NCBI GenBank assembly: GCA_013396915.1 | Contig: VWZL01000594.1 | Location: 372,618 to 436,617 of the forward strand | Reading direction: 5' to 3' | Length of the DNA stretch: 64,000 bases | Source of the DNA: Stercorarius parasiticus | Lineage: Eukaryota > Chordata > Aves > Charadriiformes > Stercorariidae | In this document: one piece after another, positions 52,989-63,974 of the stretch | Position numbering within the stretch: position 1 is the stretch's first letter | Layout of the letters: the number at the start of each line of letters is the position of its first letter | Notes under the pieces: model-generated | What the model saw: only the letters and a program-made list of their open reading frames with translations | Told to the model about the DNA's origin: nothing | Databases searched by the model: none | Translations under genes and position numbers: made by a program

Positions 52989-54760
52989 CAAATCATATGT
53001 TCTTTCCACAGCAATAATAAAGAGAAGAGATAATGTGAAAATGTAAAGCAGAAGGCACAGGAACATTCACTTCATTTTTAAAGCAAAATAAGTGAGGATA
53101 ACCAAAGAAATTAAAATTCTCACGCCTTTAAGCGTAAGACTAGAAGCCCGCTTTTTACAAATGGTGATCAGCTCACTACCAACAGAGAGGAACCCCGTGG
53201 ATCCTACAAGGACAATTAAGCTACGCAAGAATAAATGATGGTCCCTTCAGAACACAAACCAGAGAAGTCACTTGGATATTTACTGCAGAGATCGCAGTAT
53301 CAATATAATTGTTGAAGCAGCCACTGAAACAAGCAAAAGTTTTAAGGAAGAAAGTTTACGATGGTGTATCTTTATTAGTCTCTACTATTTCTTGTTTTTA
53401 TCCTGCTTGGCTGACTAAGTGAGACTACTGATAATGTTATTTGTGTAGATGACATTTTTCCCCACAGCATCATCTAAAACAACAGGCTGAGCATCCTATA
53501 CTTAATTACTTCATTTCCAATTTTGTATGTGATGCACCTTTTTTTTAAAAAGAAAAGTTTGGTATTTTAATCAGCATTAAATTCAATGCTTCAAGACACA
53601 CAGTGGGTAACTACAGTTGCAAATGGCAAGGAATAACCAAGGTGATAAAATAGCAGTTCCACACCTTGATTGATATATTTATGCCTGACTCTGTCTCTCC
53701 CTATACTCATCTCTGAAACCAGTGAAAGCTGTGGAGGTTGGAAAGTACATACATAGTCTTTATCCACAAGATTTCTGGAATTTAACCAAACTAAACCAAG
53801 CTGAAAGTTCTTCTGTTTATGGGCCCGTAAGGTTATCAGTAGAAACAGGTGCAAAATGAGGATTAGAGATGTGTGGTAGCCAGCAGTTTTGTCATTTTAT
53901 GAATATCTGGTACATGCTCCCTCTTTCATTCTTGATCTTGGCAGTAAAAACAATAAAGGCCTTGGATAGGTGCACTGCTTATTACAGTACACGTAAGTTA
54001 AAATACATAAACCTATTTACTGCTGAAATGCAAACTTCTCTTTTGAAAGTAGAAAAAATATCTTCAAGATTTTGAACAGTACATTGTCCAGTTCAACAGT
54101 ACAAATTTAGAAAAATCAATTACAAATAATACGTGGGGCTACTGCTCTTATATGAGAAATATTTGGACTTTTAATAACTTAAGATAGGCAAGATTTCTAC
54201 TTTATATCACTTCTTAAGTTGGCACATTTTATCATCACACTAAACTATTCCTTAAATGTGAAAAGAAAGTACTGAGCCTCTCATTAGCACTCCTGGCTAG
54301 AGGAGCAGTAAATTTCATGGCAGTCATACATCCAAAGTGTTGGTAATAACACATCAAATATATACTGAGAAGTTTTTAGAAAGGAAGGGAAATAATGTAC
54401 AGTGAACATATAGGGAGGTATTTTTGAAGGACATCCTCTTCCCAGCCCAGAGGACACCGTTTCACATGTGTTCTAGCAGTCTATCTCTGTGCACATTCCA
54501 ACCCAGGAGGAGATCAAAAGCAATTTCATATTCTGCTGAGGCATTTCAGAGCTTATCACACTACTTATGTAACTTCAGCTGTGGTCTCTCCTGACTCTCT
54601 CCACTGAATTTCAAATTTCAACATCTAAGTGGAAAAAAAATCCATTTTCAGTTAGCCTCCCATCAGCGTTTAAAGTCACAAAGCAGAGTTAAAGCAGGGG
54701 ACTTTTAAAAAAAAGAGCTACCTTCTACTAAAAAAAATGAAGAGTAAGGGCAGCTCTTAC

Positions 54761-54926
54761 ACTGGGTATTGTAGAGTCCATCCCTACCAGAACATTCGTG
54801 GGTCAACTTGGTCAAGTATTTCTCAATCGTTTTACTCATGTGTGTTAAAGGCCCAATGGACATGACAATGCCAAACGCAACACCACAGCACACCGCAATC
54901 AGAAGTGTATTGTGCCTGTACAGTGG
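54761..54926 (-). CDS. Candidate coding exon with a membrane helix (unproven)
   Basis: On the minus strand a strong pyrimidine tract (CCCTTTCCTTACCTCCCCC, then TGCCCTGAAG) precedes 166 bases open in one frame. They end at a good donor, CCCAGT|GTAAGA. The frame reads PLYRHNTLLIAVCCGVAFGI, then VMSIGPLTHMSKTIEKYLTK, then LTHECSGRDGLYNTQ. That is a hydrophobic helix of about 19 residues followed by a polar, Cys-containing segment. An alternative acceptor (TACAG) would start it at 54915. Four CpGs survive in 166 bases of AT-rich intron. It does not resemble CCSER1 and I cannot name a family. It could be an exon of a nested gene, a fragment of an old retrocopy, or chance. Confidence 0.3.
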
Positions 54927-55005
54927 CTTCAGGGCAGGGGGAGGTAAGGAAAGGGTGATTCCATCACAGCTAATTGCTCTAGGAGTGAACTAACCCCAAT
55001 TATAT

Positions 55006-55887
55006 AGTTTGACGATACCAAACTGAGTGCAGAAGTGGACACTTCAGAAGTGAGAGCTACCCCGCAGGAAGACCTGGATAGGCTGGAAGAGTGGGCTAAC
55101 AAGAACCTTATGACGTTCAACAAAGACCAGTGTAAGGTCTTGCACCTGGGAAAACATAACCCAGGAGTGCAACACAGGCTGGGATATATCCGGTTGGGGA
55201 GCAGCTCTGTGGAAAAGGACCTGGGGGTCCTGGTGGACAACCAGATCAGTATGAGGGAACAGTGTGCTGTTGCTGCTGCAAAGAAAGACAACAGGTTGCT
55301 GGGTTGCATCAACAAGGGCATCACCAGCCAAGATAAGAAGTCATTATCCCACTCTACTCAACGCTTGTCAGGCCACACCTCAAATACTGTGTTCAGTTTT
55401 GGTCCCCGCTATGCAAAAATGATGCGGACAGGCTGGAAAGGGTCCAGAGAAGGGCCACAAAGATGATCAATGGACTGGGAAGCCTGCCATATGAGGAAAG
55501 GCTGAGAGAACTGGGTTTCTTCAGCCTTGAGAAAAGGAGGTTTAGGGAAGACCTTATCACCATGTTCCAGGATTTCAAGGGTGGCTACAAAGAAGATGGA
55601 AACTCCCTTTTTACAAGGAGTCACATGGAAAAGATGAGGGGTAATGGGTACAAGTTTCTCCTGGGGAGATTCCGATTGGACACAAGAGGAAAATTTTTCA
55701 CAATGAGAACAATCAGCCATTGGAATAATCTCCCCAGGGAAGTGGTGGATTCCCCATCATTGGCCACTTTCAAGAATCAGCTGGACAGGGTGCTGGGCCA
55801 TCTTGTCTAAACTGTGCTTTTGCCAATAAAGTTTGGACCAGATGATCCTTGAGGTCCCTTCCAACCTGGTTTTCTAGGATTCTATAG
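55006..55887 (+). mobile_element. CR1 LINE 3' portion, well preserved
   Basis: It starts within the RT thumb-type region (GACGATACCAAACTGAGTGC) and runs to a 3' UTR ending GATTCTATAG at 55887. The coding content and order are those of CR1 ORF2: [53 protein letters not shown]. It differs in wording from the 1337/18875 pair, so it is a separate subfamily. The 5' break is at about 55006. Confidence 0.93.
55035..55810 (+). pseudogene. CR1 ORF2 C-terminal region with a single frameshift
   Basis: The first frame is open from 55035 (MDTSEVRATPQEDLDRLEEW) to about 55335. There the correct reading moves to a second frame ([20 protein letters not shown]). That frame is continuous with the 55463-55810 segment, which ends DRVLGHLV at a TAA. 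Apart from this one frameshift near AGATAAGAAG, the 250-codon C-terminus is intact. It gives a readable example of the RT end for comparison with the broken copies. Confidence 0.85.
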
Positions 55888-58800
55888 TATTTTTAAACAG
55901 TTATTCTGAAGCTCTAGAAGAGCATTCCCATTAAAATGTTTTTATTGCCTCCCTCTATTTCATGGTTGCAGAAATTAGGATAAAAACTTAGATACATAAG
56001 AGAAGGAGCTTCATGTAGCAGAACACTGCAATCTATCTGATGTGAAAAAGGCTACTGCTGATGAAGGGAATTTTTAGGTGAAAAAACAAGTTCCACTTAT
56101 GTAAAAGTGTGGGGTTTACCTTGTACGACCTCACCATCTCAACACATTGTATTCACTGCATGAGGTAATTAACGCTGTTTCTTGACTGATCAAAGATTCC
56201 TGTCATACATGTACAAATTGCACTTAGGTCGTTGAGAGCAGGAGGAAGCTCTCAGCCACCCACAGCAACAATGCAAGAGCTCAGGCGAAAACATGCAGAA
56301 CAAGAGAAAGGGCATATATTAAAGAAATACTCCCTTCCTCAAGGACTAGTATGTGAAAGCAGAGGGTATACAAGAGAAGTTATCACCTCATTTCGTGCTG
56401 CAAATCCCCCAAACTATCCTTCCAAACACATTCCAGTAATGTCAGACAGATGGTAAAGAGTGATTTCAGTGGTTTTAGGTGAACACACCTGGCTAAAAGC
56501 CTTATTATTCATTTGTTTCCTCGATGTTATCAAAGACACTCAAGAACAGTTTGCCTCGCTAGTGTTTTCTAACATTTAAGTATACTTCCTCCATTGCACT
56601 TGTTTTCAAGAGACAAAACCTTGCAAATGGACAAAGGGAAGGGAAGAGGATTCTGCATTAGAACTCACTGGGGCAATGCAGTCATAAGAAATATAAATAT
56701 TGTTTGAAGATATAAGTGACGTTTTTCCCTGCTCTTTAGGGAGAGCTGCTTGGAAGCAAAGGAGGACAATAACAGAATCTATTCTTTGATGCCTGAATGC
56801 AAAAAACAGGAAATACATCTTCTGTTTTGGATATTCTTTCCAAAGTTATGATAACAAGACCTGTTGTTCCTGTGCTTTGAAAACCCTACCAAGTGCCAAA
56901 GCCCAAGAGCCACACCACATCACCAATTCACTACATGCCACCGTTTCCTAGTAGTAATAATAATCATTGAAAGACAAATAAACATCAAGACAGGCATCTC
57001 ATAAGGAAGCGGAGCATAGAAGCTGAAATAGAAACCCTCCCTGAAAAGAGGCAACCGGAACAACACTCACATCTGTGCCTTACTTTATCACTCATAACCA
57101 CTCAAAATCTACAAAGAGAGAATGACGATCCTGCTTTACAAGTGACATATCCTGGTCCTGCAGTCCAAGCACATGTAAGTGACAGGACAAAGCAGACTAA
57201 ATGTAGGTATTTTAGGCTCGACTTCAGTTTAGCATCACCTCTGATATTATATAGTTCCAAGAAGCCCAAGTGAGAACTACAATACAAGTACACAGTGGCA
57301 GGCAAATCCTGACAGCCAAGAAAAATGGTGAAATATTGTCACCCATATACAGATGGAAAACTCAGGCATAGACAGATCATGTTTCTCGTCAAAGCTGACT
57401 TGAAAAAGTTTGATTTCAGACCCTGAAAAAGAAACCAAAGCATTTCAATAAGACAAGCAAGTTCATCAGTGAAAAATGATTCAGAGAATTTATTTGTGCT
57501 CATTTGTGCTTGTACTTGAAAACAAGCAAGGGAGGAGTTTAATTGGCATTTTTATACCTTTTCATCCCTTAAGAAAAAAAGAAAAAAAAAATCAAACAGA
57601 AAAAGCAAGAATTCTTGGTAAGATCCTGAAGTTACATTCAGCAAATTTATCCAGATTTATTGCTTTTATGAAACCATCACTCTCAGATTTACTTGATTTC
57701 ACTATACTTTCTACAGAATTTACAAAATAAATAAACTTTCATTGATAAAAACAAAGAGTTCTGAAATACGTAATTGGGTACTATATTAAAAAATAAAAAG
57801 CATGAATTAGGAAAATGGAGACAGGAACTATACTAGAAATTAGTCATTTTACCAAGCTGTCAGTTAACGTTTTTCTAAGGCAGCTCTTCCACAGACAAGG
57901 ACTGCTATGATGCACCCATGCCTCAAGGAAGCTGCCACTGGCAAGGGATAAAGTTTTATTTTAATCTAGCTGTAAGTTTATCTGGGCTACAGTGTTTGAA
58001 AATGACTCCTGGAACCAGATCCTGGAGCTCTCACCCTTCCTGCTAATTAATTTAGCAAAATTTTTATGCTTATGTCAAACCGCGTGTAAGAATTCTAAAT
58101 TCATTCTCCTATGAAGGTAATTAAAACACAGTCTCTTGGACTCATTGTTTCCCAGATGAGCTTCATAGTAACTTGCAACTTGCATACTAGAAATAACAAT
58201 ATGCATACAACTGTTCTAATGTTCTCAATTTAAGAAGCAAAACATTTGAAATATTAAAAATATACTACTGACTTAACATTCGGCACACGTAGTTCCTTCT
58301 CTACCCTTCCTTTGTTGTTATTTTTTCAGATTACAGCCATCACATCAATCCTCTAAGTCTGCTGTAATATTTTTAGCTCATATGTAGAAAGACTCACTCA
58401 TATATTTGTTTATTTTCTTTAAATACCCTCCTGCATAGTAGAAACAAAATGATGGAATACAAGTTACACATCATTCTTGCAAATGGGGCAAAACAGGCAG
58501 AAGTAGCCACTCAGCTAAGGAGAATTTCTTTTTACATAGAAATAATATGGGGGAAGAAGAGAAGAAATATATATGGTAATAACCTTAGCAACTTCAATAA
58601 ATAGCTAATCACTGGTGCAATCTTAAATGCATTATCAGTAAAATATTTTAATTTGATAAAGAAATTAATGGAAGACACTCTGCCACACAGTGTTTCTTCG
58701 CAGAACTGACATGTACACCTGTCTTTTTAAATCCTTGTAGTGAAAATGCATAAAAGCAATACGTGATATAAGCCACTCTATACAATCTCATTCTGAATAA

Positions 58801-60833
58801 AATCCAATTATTTGATTTCACTTAATGTGAAAATCCTTTCTAACTGTTAATGTTTTCAGAAAGAGTTCAGTCTCCATTGTCAGAAAAATTTAAACCCCAG
58901 AGGGAAGTTCTGAAGCATAAACAGGATTAAGATTTCTTGATGCTTTTTATATAACACATTTCATACCCCAAGATGAAAAATCTCAGTGTATGAACACTTT
59001 CCATAAGCCTTTTCTATGCAGATGCTTTTCTTTTTTATCCCAAAGCACAAATACAGTATAAATAGCAACGACAAAGTTTCAGTCTTCATAATGTTAGCTT
59101 ACAAAATAAATATTAAAGATCACAAAAAGGGACACTTCCCATTATAATAATGTACAGCAGACAGCAGGCTTTGGTTCATTCCCTATGGAAAATGTGCCGA
59201 ACATGCTCTTCTGTATAAAGTATATAGCTGAGAAATTCAAATTGTGAAACCTTTGTTCTCCTGCATGTAAATTGCCTTCTCAGTATTGTGTACCAGAAGG
59301 GCTTGTTATGCCAAAAAGAAAGCGGCCGGGAGGCAAAGGAAACAGCAGGAAGTAGGATGTGAATTTGGTGTTACCCTAAACTGCATAGAATACATTTAAA
59401 ATGAGAAAATCACTAAGACAAAGAACTGGGTATGCTATTGCTGCACCTACCACATGTGACAGGTATCTGAAACCGAGGCAAGCTTGGCAAAGTTGTTGCA
59501 ATTCTTCCCAAGTGAGGTTCATGGGGCAGTAACCAGGCTGACCTGCTGCCAAAATACAAGAAATGGCTTCCTTATGGTTACCTCCTTGCCTCCTTCAGCA
59601 ATGCTCCATGAACAGACATGGTCAGACATCTTTGTATGAACAATTTTCACCAGAACACACTCTGATGTACCTCAATTCTCCCAAATCTTCATGGGCGTCT
59701 GCACTTAAAAGGGTCATCTTTCAACAAAGTTCAGCTGTGGGGTCAATTTTATCAGACAGGTCAACATGAGGAGAGGGGAACTGTTATCAAATATATAACA
59801 CCTGAAATAGTCTACTGTTGCATTTTTCTTTCTTTTGTTGCTCAGTTGTAACAGGAATTGTTTAATACTACTTGAATTAGCTCATTTTTCACTGTAAGAG
59901 CAAATGTTCTGGTTTGTGTTGTAATTAAACAGTTGGAGCTAGCTTTTTGGAGCCTCTGTTTCATTGAAAATGAAAAAAAAAGTTTTCAGTATTGAATCAG
60001 ACTAAACATACACTGAAAAATTCCAGGCAACCCGTGAACAGAGTCTACTTTGTTCTGCCATCATCATTGCTCTGGTGATACGGCAATAGCAATTTAATTG
60101 TGTGAACTAAGTTTCTGCTTTGGACAAGTGTGAGGTCACTAGAGCAAGCAGGGAACCCACTTCAGAGCTTCCAATTCAGCTTTGTTTCTTGGTTTTCTCA
60201 GAAAAAGGAATTCTATTTTCTTTCCTGGATGAAAATGTTGGTATTTCCTAAATGGAAAGCTGTCTCCTTGACACCATAAACATTTTTAAGAGGGTGTTTA
60301 CCCCTACAAAGCCTAAATTTTAGTCGATGGCCCAGGCATTACTTTTATGGCTTCTAAATCCTATCAGAAACACATTCACAGCCAGAGAAGAGTTTAGCTC
60401 CACTAGTGTAAACTCTGCTGCTCTCAGTTTTACGACTCTCAGGAGTGTTCAAAATGCATTTATTGTATCGGGATACTCAAAAAAAAAAAAAAAGGGCCTT
60501 TATAAAAATCTGAAAATCTGTCCTATATTTGCAAGAATGAACACCTTTGACTTTTTTATTCATTCTTTTTCTGCACTAAATATTCATCATCACATCTGAA
60601 AAACACACATGAAGAACAATTGAGAAGAATTTTGCTCAGAACAGAGCCTGTAACAGCAGGATTTGTGTTTTGCTCTCAGCAGTTACTTTCCATTCAGCAC
60701 ATGGGAAAACAAAAACAGAATAAAAAAGCCACAGAGCAATAGCCACTGGCCACACGGAATGGCCTTGTGTGCTATAAAATTTGAGACACTTTTACAGGGA
60801 AAGACATGGCTAAAATTTTAATTGCTCCCAGAA
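55888..60833. other. Unique AT-rich intronic sequence
   Basis: No LINE, exon or structured repeat apart from the poly(A) run at 60479. Confidence 0.6.
60479..60494. repeat. Poly(A) run
   Basis: Fourteen or so consecutive A, with no recognisable retroposon body next to it. Confidence 0.8.
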
Positions 60834-60944
60834 TTCATAGAATCATAGAATATCTCAAGCTGGAAGGGACCCATAAAGATCATCGAGCCCAACTCCCTGC
60901 TCCTCACAGGACAACCTAAAACTAAACCATACGACTAAGAGCAT

Positions 60945-61430
60945 TGTCCAGAAACTCCTTGAACTCTGACAGGCTTGATGTTGTGACCACTTCTGTGGAC
61001 AGTCTGTACCAGTGACCAACCACCCTCTTTGTGAAGAACCTTTTCTAGTGCCCAACCTGACATACCATTTCCTCGTGTCCTGTCGCTGGTCACCAGAGAG
61101 AGGAGAACAGCAGCCCCTCCTCCACTGCCCCCCTTGAGGAAGTTGTAGATGTCAATGAGGTTACCCCTCAGCCTTCTCTTCTTCAACCTGAACAAACCAA
61201 GTGACCTCAGCCACTCCTTGTAAGTCTTGCCCTCCAGGCCTTCCACCATCTTGGTCGCCTTCCCCTGGACACGCTCTAAGTTTGATGCTCTTCCTATATT
61301 GAGGCACCCAAAACTGCACAGAGTACTCAACATGGAGACACACCAGTGCAGCGTGGGATGGTTGCCTGCCTTGAGCTTCTAGCTTCTCTTATTTATTCCT
61401 CATGCCGCATGCATTAGTATAGAGACATTT
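60945..61430 (-). pseudogene. Fused remnant of CR1 ORF2 start and ORF2 end
   Basis: From 61430 the minus strand reads the conserved beginning of the CR1 endonuclease (KCLYTNACGMRNK, a stop, then EKLEAQ). Within about 20 bases it becomes HAALVCLHVEYSVQFW of the RT C-terminus. The join lies around 61355. The downstream part is open from 61333 to 60935 in a shifted frame and covers the post-RT tail. No catalytic residue of the endonuclease or the RT remains. Confidence 0.78.
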
Positions 61431-61559
61431 CAAAGTGCTCCAGCGTACTTAGCACATTGTGGAGCAGACTGAAGGACCTCGCTAGCACACTGTCTCTCAA
61501 ACACTGGCAGGCCATCCCATGGCTTATCACTAGTGAGCATGGTTTTATCCCTCTACCCC

Positions 61560-62613
61560 TTCAAATCTAATTTAAAACTCTTTCAATGGGCCCTGCTAAC
61601 TCTTGTGTGAAGATCCTTTTTCACTCTTTCAGAAAGGTGTACCCCCATCTGTTGCTAGCAGGCCTGGTGTCATGTGGACCATCCCATGATCAAAAAAACC
61701 CCAAATTCTGCTGTTGACACCAGTCACGGAGACAGGTATTGATCAGCTGGGTCTGCCTGTTTCTTCCAACATCAACTGGAAGAATAGTTTCTTCCCTGCA
61801 ACTGGAAGAATAGAGGAAAACACTACTTGTGCTCCTGAACCCTTAACCAGTCATCCCAAGGCCGTGAAGTCTCTTTTGATTGCCCTTGGATTTCGTATTG
61901 CGATTTCATTGATGCCTACATGAAAAAGCAATAATGGAAAATAATCAGAGGACTGTACAAGGGTAGGAAGTTTTCTCATCACATCTTTAACCTGGGCCCC
62001 AGGGAGGCAGCAGACTTCCCTAAGAAATGGGTCGGGTCAGCAAACCGGGCCTTCTCTTTCCCTCAGAAGATTCCTATGACTCCTATGAAAAAGACTCCAT
62101 CCTTTTTTTTCTTAAGATAAGTTGGGTTTGATGCAGGACACAGGCCAGCATCACCTTAGTGACACCTCCAACCTAGATGGACCATCGTCCTCATCATTGT
62201 TTCCTTCCAATTCCAGAGCCTCATACCTATTGTACAAGGCCACCTGGGAAGGTGAGGTACTCATGGAGGAGATGTGCCTTCAGGACCGTGTCACCATTCT
62301 CCCTCTACCCCTTAAGTCACCATCTTCTGCTGGGTCAAGAGAGAGGACGGGATCCTCTGTATCATGTGCCCTATCTGCCTGACAGGCCTGTCCCAGGGAT
62401 GATAGGGTGCGGTTCCAGTAGTCTAACTGCTTCTCAGACTCCTTGATACTCTTCAACCTACTCAACTCCTCTCAGAGCTCAGCTGAGGAGTTCCTCTCCC
62501 GGGGCACACCTCCCACAGGTGCGCTCACTGCTGCCATACGGTCCTGGCATAGGAGCAGGGCACACACTGCAGCCTGACACCTGGGTGGCAGCGTGCTCCC
62601 TTTGGAGCTCCAT
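61560..62613 (-). pseudogene. CR1 ORF1 remnant: Cys pairs, coiled-coil stretch and SGNH-esterase-like domain
   Basis: A candidate start is the ATG at 62613-62611 (MELQREHAATQVSG). It is followed by two Cys pairs, CSVC and CGRC, that resemble the zinc-finger region described for CR1 ORF1. A frame change leads to EELSRLKSIKESEKQLDYWN, a charged helical stretch. Downstream, HVGINEIAIRNPRAIKRDF at 61922 corresponds to the G-x-N-D/E block of SGNH/GDSL hydrolases, and AQVVFSSILPV follows. Then DHGMVHMTPGLLATDG leads to VHLSERVKK, the Asp-x-x-His block at about 61649-61637. Esterase domains in CR1-type ORF1 are known (Kapitonov and Jurka). Stops and frameshifts are present, including a TGA after FTALG and one extra G inside the Asp-His block, so it is not functional. 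Confidence 0.8.
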
Positions 62614-62850
62614 CAGTTGCGGACGTGGCCTTCTACATCCTGGTGGAGGTGGCAGAGAGACAGCGCCCTCCTTGCTTGCCCGCCTGCCTGCCTTGCTGTG
62701 CCACCCCCTGCTTGCCAGTGCTCCCTAGTGGCTCCATTTAGGGTGGGTGGTGGGCCCCTCCTCTCCCCTGAGGTTTCCCCTGTTCAGGAACCCACCACAT
62801 GCAGGGGCTCCGCTTCCGACCGTGCCTCAGCAACAGTTCCCAATTTGAGT
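62614..62850 (-). other. GC-rich CR1 5' UTR remnant
   Basis: This stretch, together with the start of ORF1, is the only clearly GC-rich patch in the window. It precedes the ORF1-like start on the minus strand. Full CR1 elements begin with a GC-rich promoter-bearing 5' region, so it may include the element's promoter. The exact 5' end is uncertain, and the AT-rich background resumes by about 62850. Open plus-strand frames here are shadows of the base composition. Confidence 0.5.
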
Positions 62851-63741
62851 TAATTCACTGAATGAACTCAAATGATATTTCTTCACCCAAGAAAACAGCT
62901 TGCCCGTACTTAATATTTCTTTAAAAAAAAACAACAGGAGCAAAATGCAAAAATGTTCAAGTCCTTCACTCGCCTTGTCAGCAGTGTGAATTCACACCCT
63001 AAAGTAAGTAGCTGCTTCTTCTATATATAGGAAATGAATAATGAAACCCTATGTGCTGTACAGTAAAATTAAGCACCTACTAAATAAGAGCCCTTACAAA
63101 GCCACTTAAGATACGCATATTACATGCCTTTGGACATATGATAAAAACAAATTTTATAACGTGAGAAGAAAGCCTCTACCAAGCTTTATCCCAAACCTGG
63201 GAAAAATAAAGTGGCTGATGTTTGAGATTTTGAAATCCAAACGTATTTTGCCTGGGGAGAAAAGGCCAGCCCTGGTACTTCTGCATTATCACTGAGTTTA
63301 TCTATTTGCATCCTAGATTAACCCTCGTGTCTTCAGATGCCCCCTGTCTTAATTCTGAATTGAGAAATGCATACACCAGTGATCGTTATTACCTCTGAAA
63401 GACATTGTAATTTCAGGAAATGAACCATCAAATTATGAAATTATTTTTTTTACACATTTTTTTTGCAACGTTTCCATGCAGCTGGTTTGGTGTGCAATGA
63501 TGCGTAATGCTCCAAGAGTAAAAGTGATAAGGATCCACTTATATCACATATCAGGAAGGGTAATTTTCTCAAATTCATAACAATGAAAAAGTAAGAAATC
63601 GAACATTTACTCAAACACCAACAGAATGACAGATAATACAACAATGTATCCAAGAGAAAAAAGACAGAAATGACTTACTATGACTGCAGATGTTTGAACT
63701 ATTCTTCCTATACAGGAGCCTATTTAAATGGAAGAATACAG

Positions 63742-63762
63742 TGCATGCAAATTCTGCATGCA
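63742..63762. repeat. Repeated TGCATGCA palindromes with an octamer motif
   Basis: The self-complementary 8-mer TGCATGCA occurs at 63742-63749 and 63755-63762, separated by AATTC. ATGCAAAT lies at 63745-63752. Confidence 0.8.
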
Positions 63763-63937
63763 TTCAGTTTTTTTAATAAATGAGAACATTTTAAAAGCTT
63801 GATTCAGTGCAGGGGAATACATGCAGAGAAGACCAGAAAGTAAGGGCTAATCTTTCAAGTCTGCACTGAATTCATAGCAGCTCTCTTCAGGAGTACCATT
63901 TTTAAGTAGGTCCAGTATTAGTTTGTAGAAGAAAAAA

Positions 63938-63974
63938 GGTGGTTTTTTTGTTTTTTTTTTTTAAAAAAAAAAGG
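63938..63974. repeat. Poly(T) abutting poly(A)
   Basis: A T-rich run (GGTTTTTTTGTTTTTTTTTT) is followed directly by TTAAAAAAAAAA. The two halves are complementary and could fold into a hairpin or promote slippage. Confidence 0.8.

Larger units (their letters stand above)
40340..54760. other. Unique AT-rich intronic sequence
   Basis: About 14 kb without a recognisable LINE. It contains the CA/TA tract at 43984, the poly(C)-N at 50849, the palindrome at 52966 and the homeodomain-rich stretch at 48915. No convincing exon was seen. A weak one at 45830-45970 is listed as rejected. Confidence 0.55.
60834..62850 (-). mobile_element. Internally deleted CR1 LINE: 5' region, ORF1 and 3' end, ORF2 core missing
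   Basis: The 3' tail (complement of ATTCTATGATTCTATGAA) is at 60834-60851. Reading upward on the minus strand, 60950-61350 is ORF2 C-terminus (EYSVQFWVPQYRKSIKL, ERVQGKATKM, RLKKRRLRGNLIDIYNFLKG). At about 61345-61375 it switches abruptly to the ORF2 N-terminus (CLYTNACGMRNK). It then continues into ORF1 (61560-62613) and a GC-rich 5' UTR to about 62850. About 2.5 kb, encoding nearly all of the endonuclease and RT, is absent. ORF order and strand are those of one element, which favours an internal deletion over two insertions. Confidence 0.85.

Noticed and set aside
55044..55331. Minus-strand open frames opposite the 55006 CR1
   Set aside because: These are shadows of the CR1 ORF2 coding strand and have no independent support.
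62500..62830. Possible CpG-island promoter
   Set aside because: The GC richness is explained by the CR1 5' region. No host first exon or other promoter evidence is adjacent.
62122..62853. Several plus-strand open frames of 69-89 codons
   Set aside because: These are antisense shadows of the GC-rich CR1 ORF1 and 5' UTR on the minus strand.
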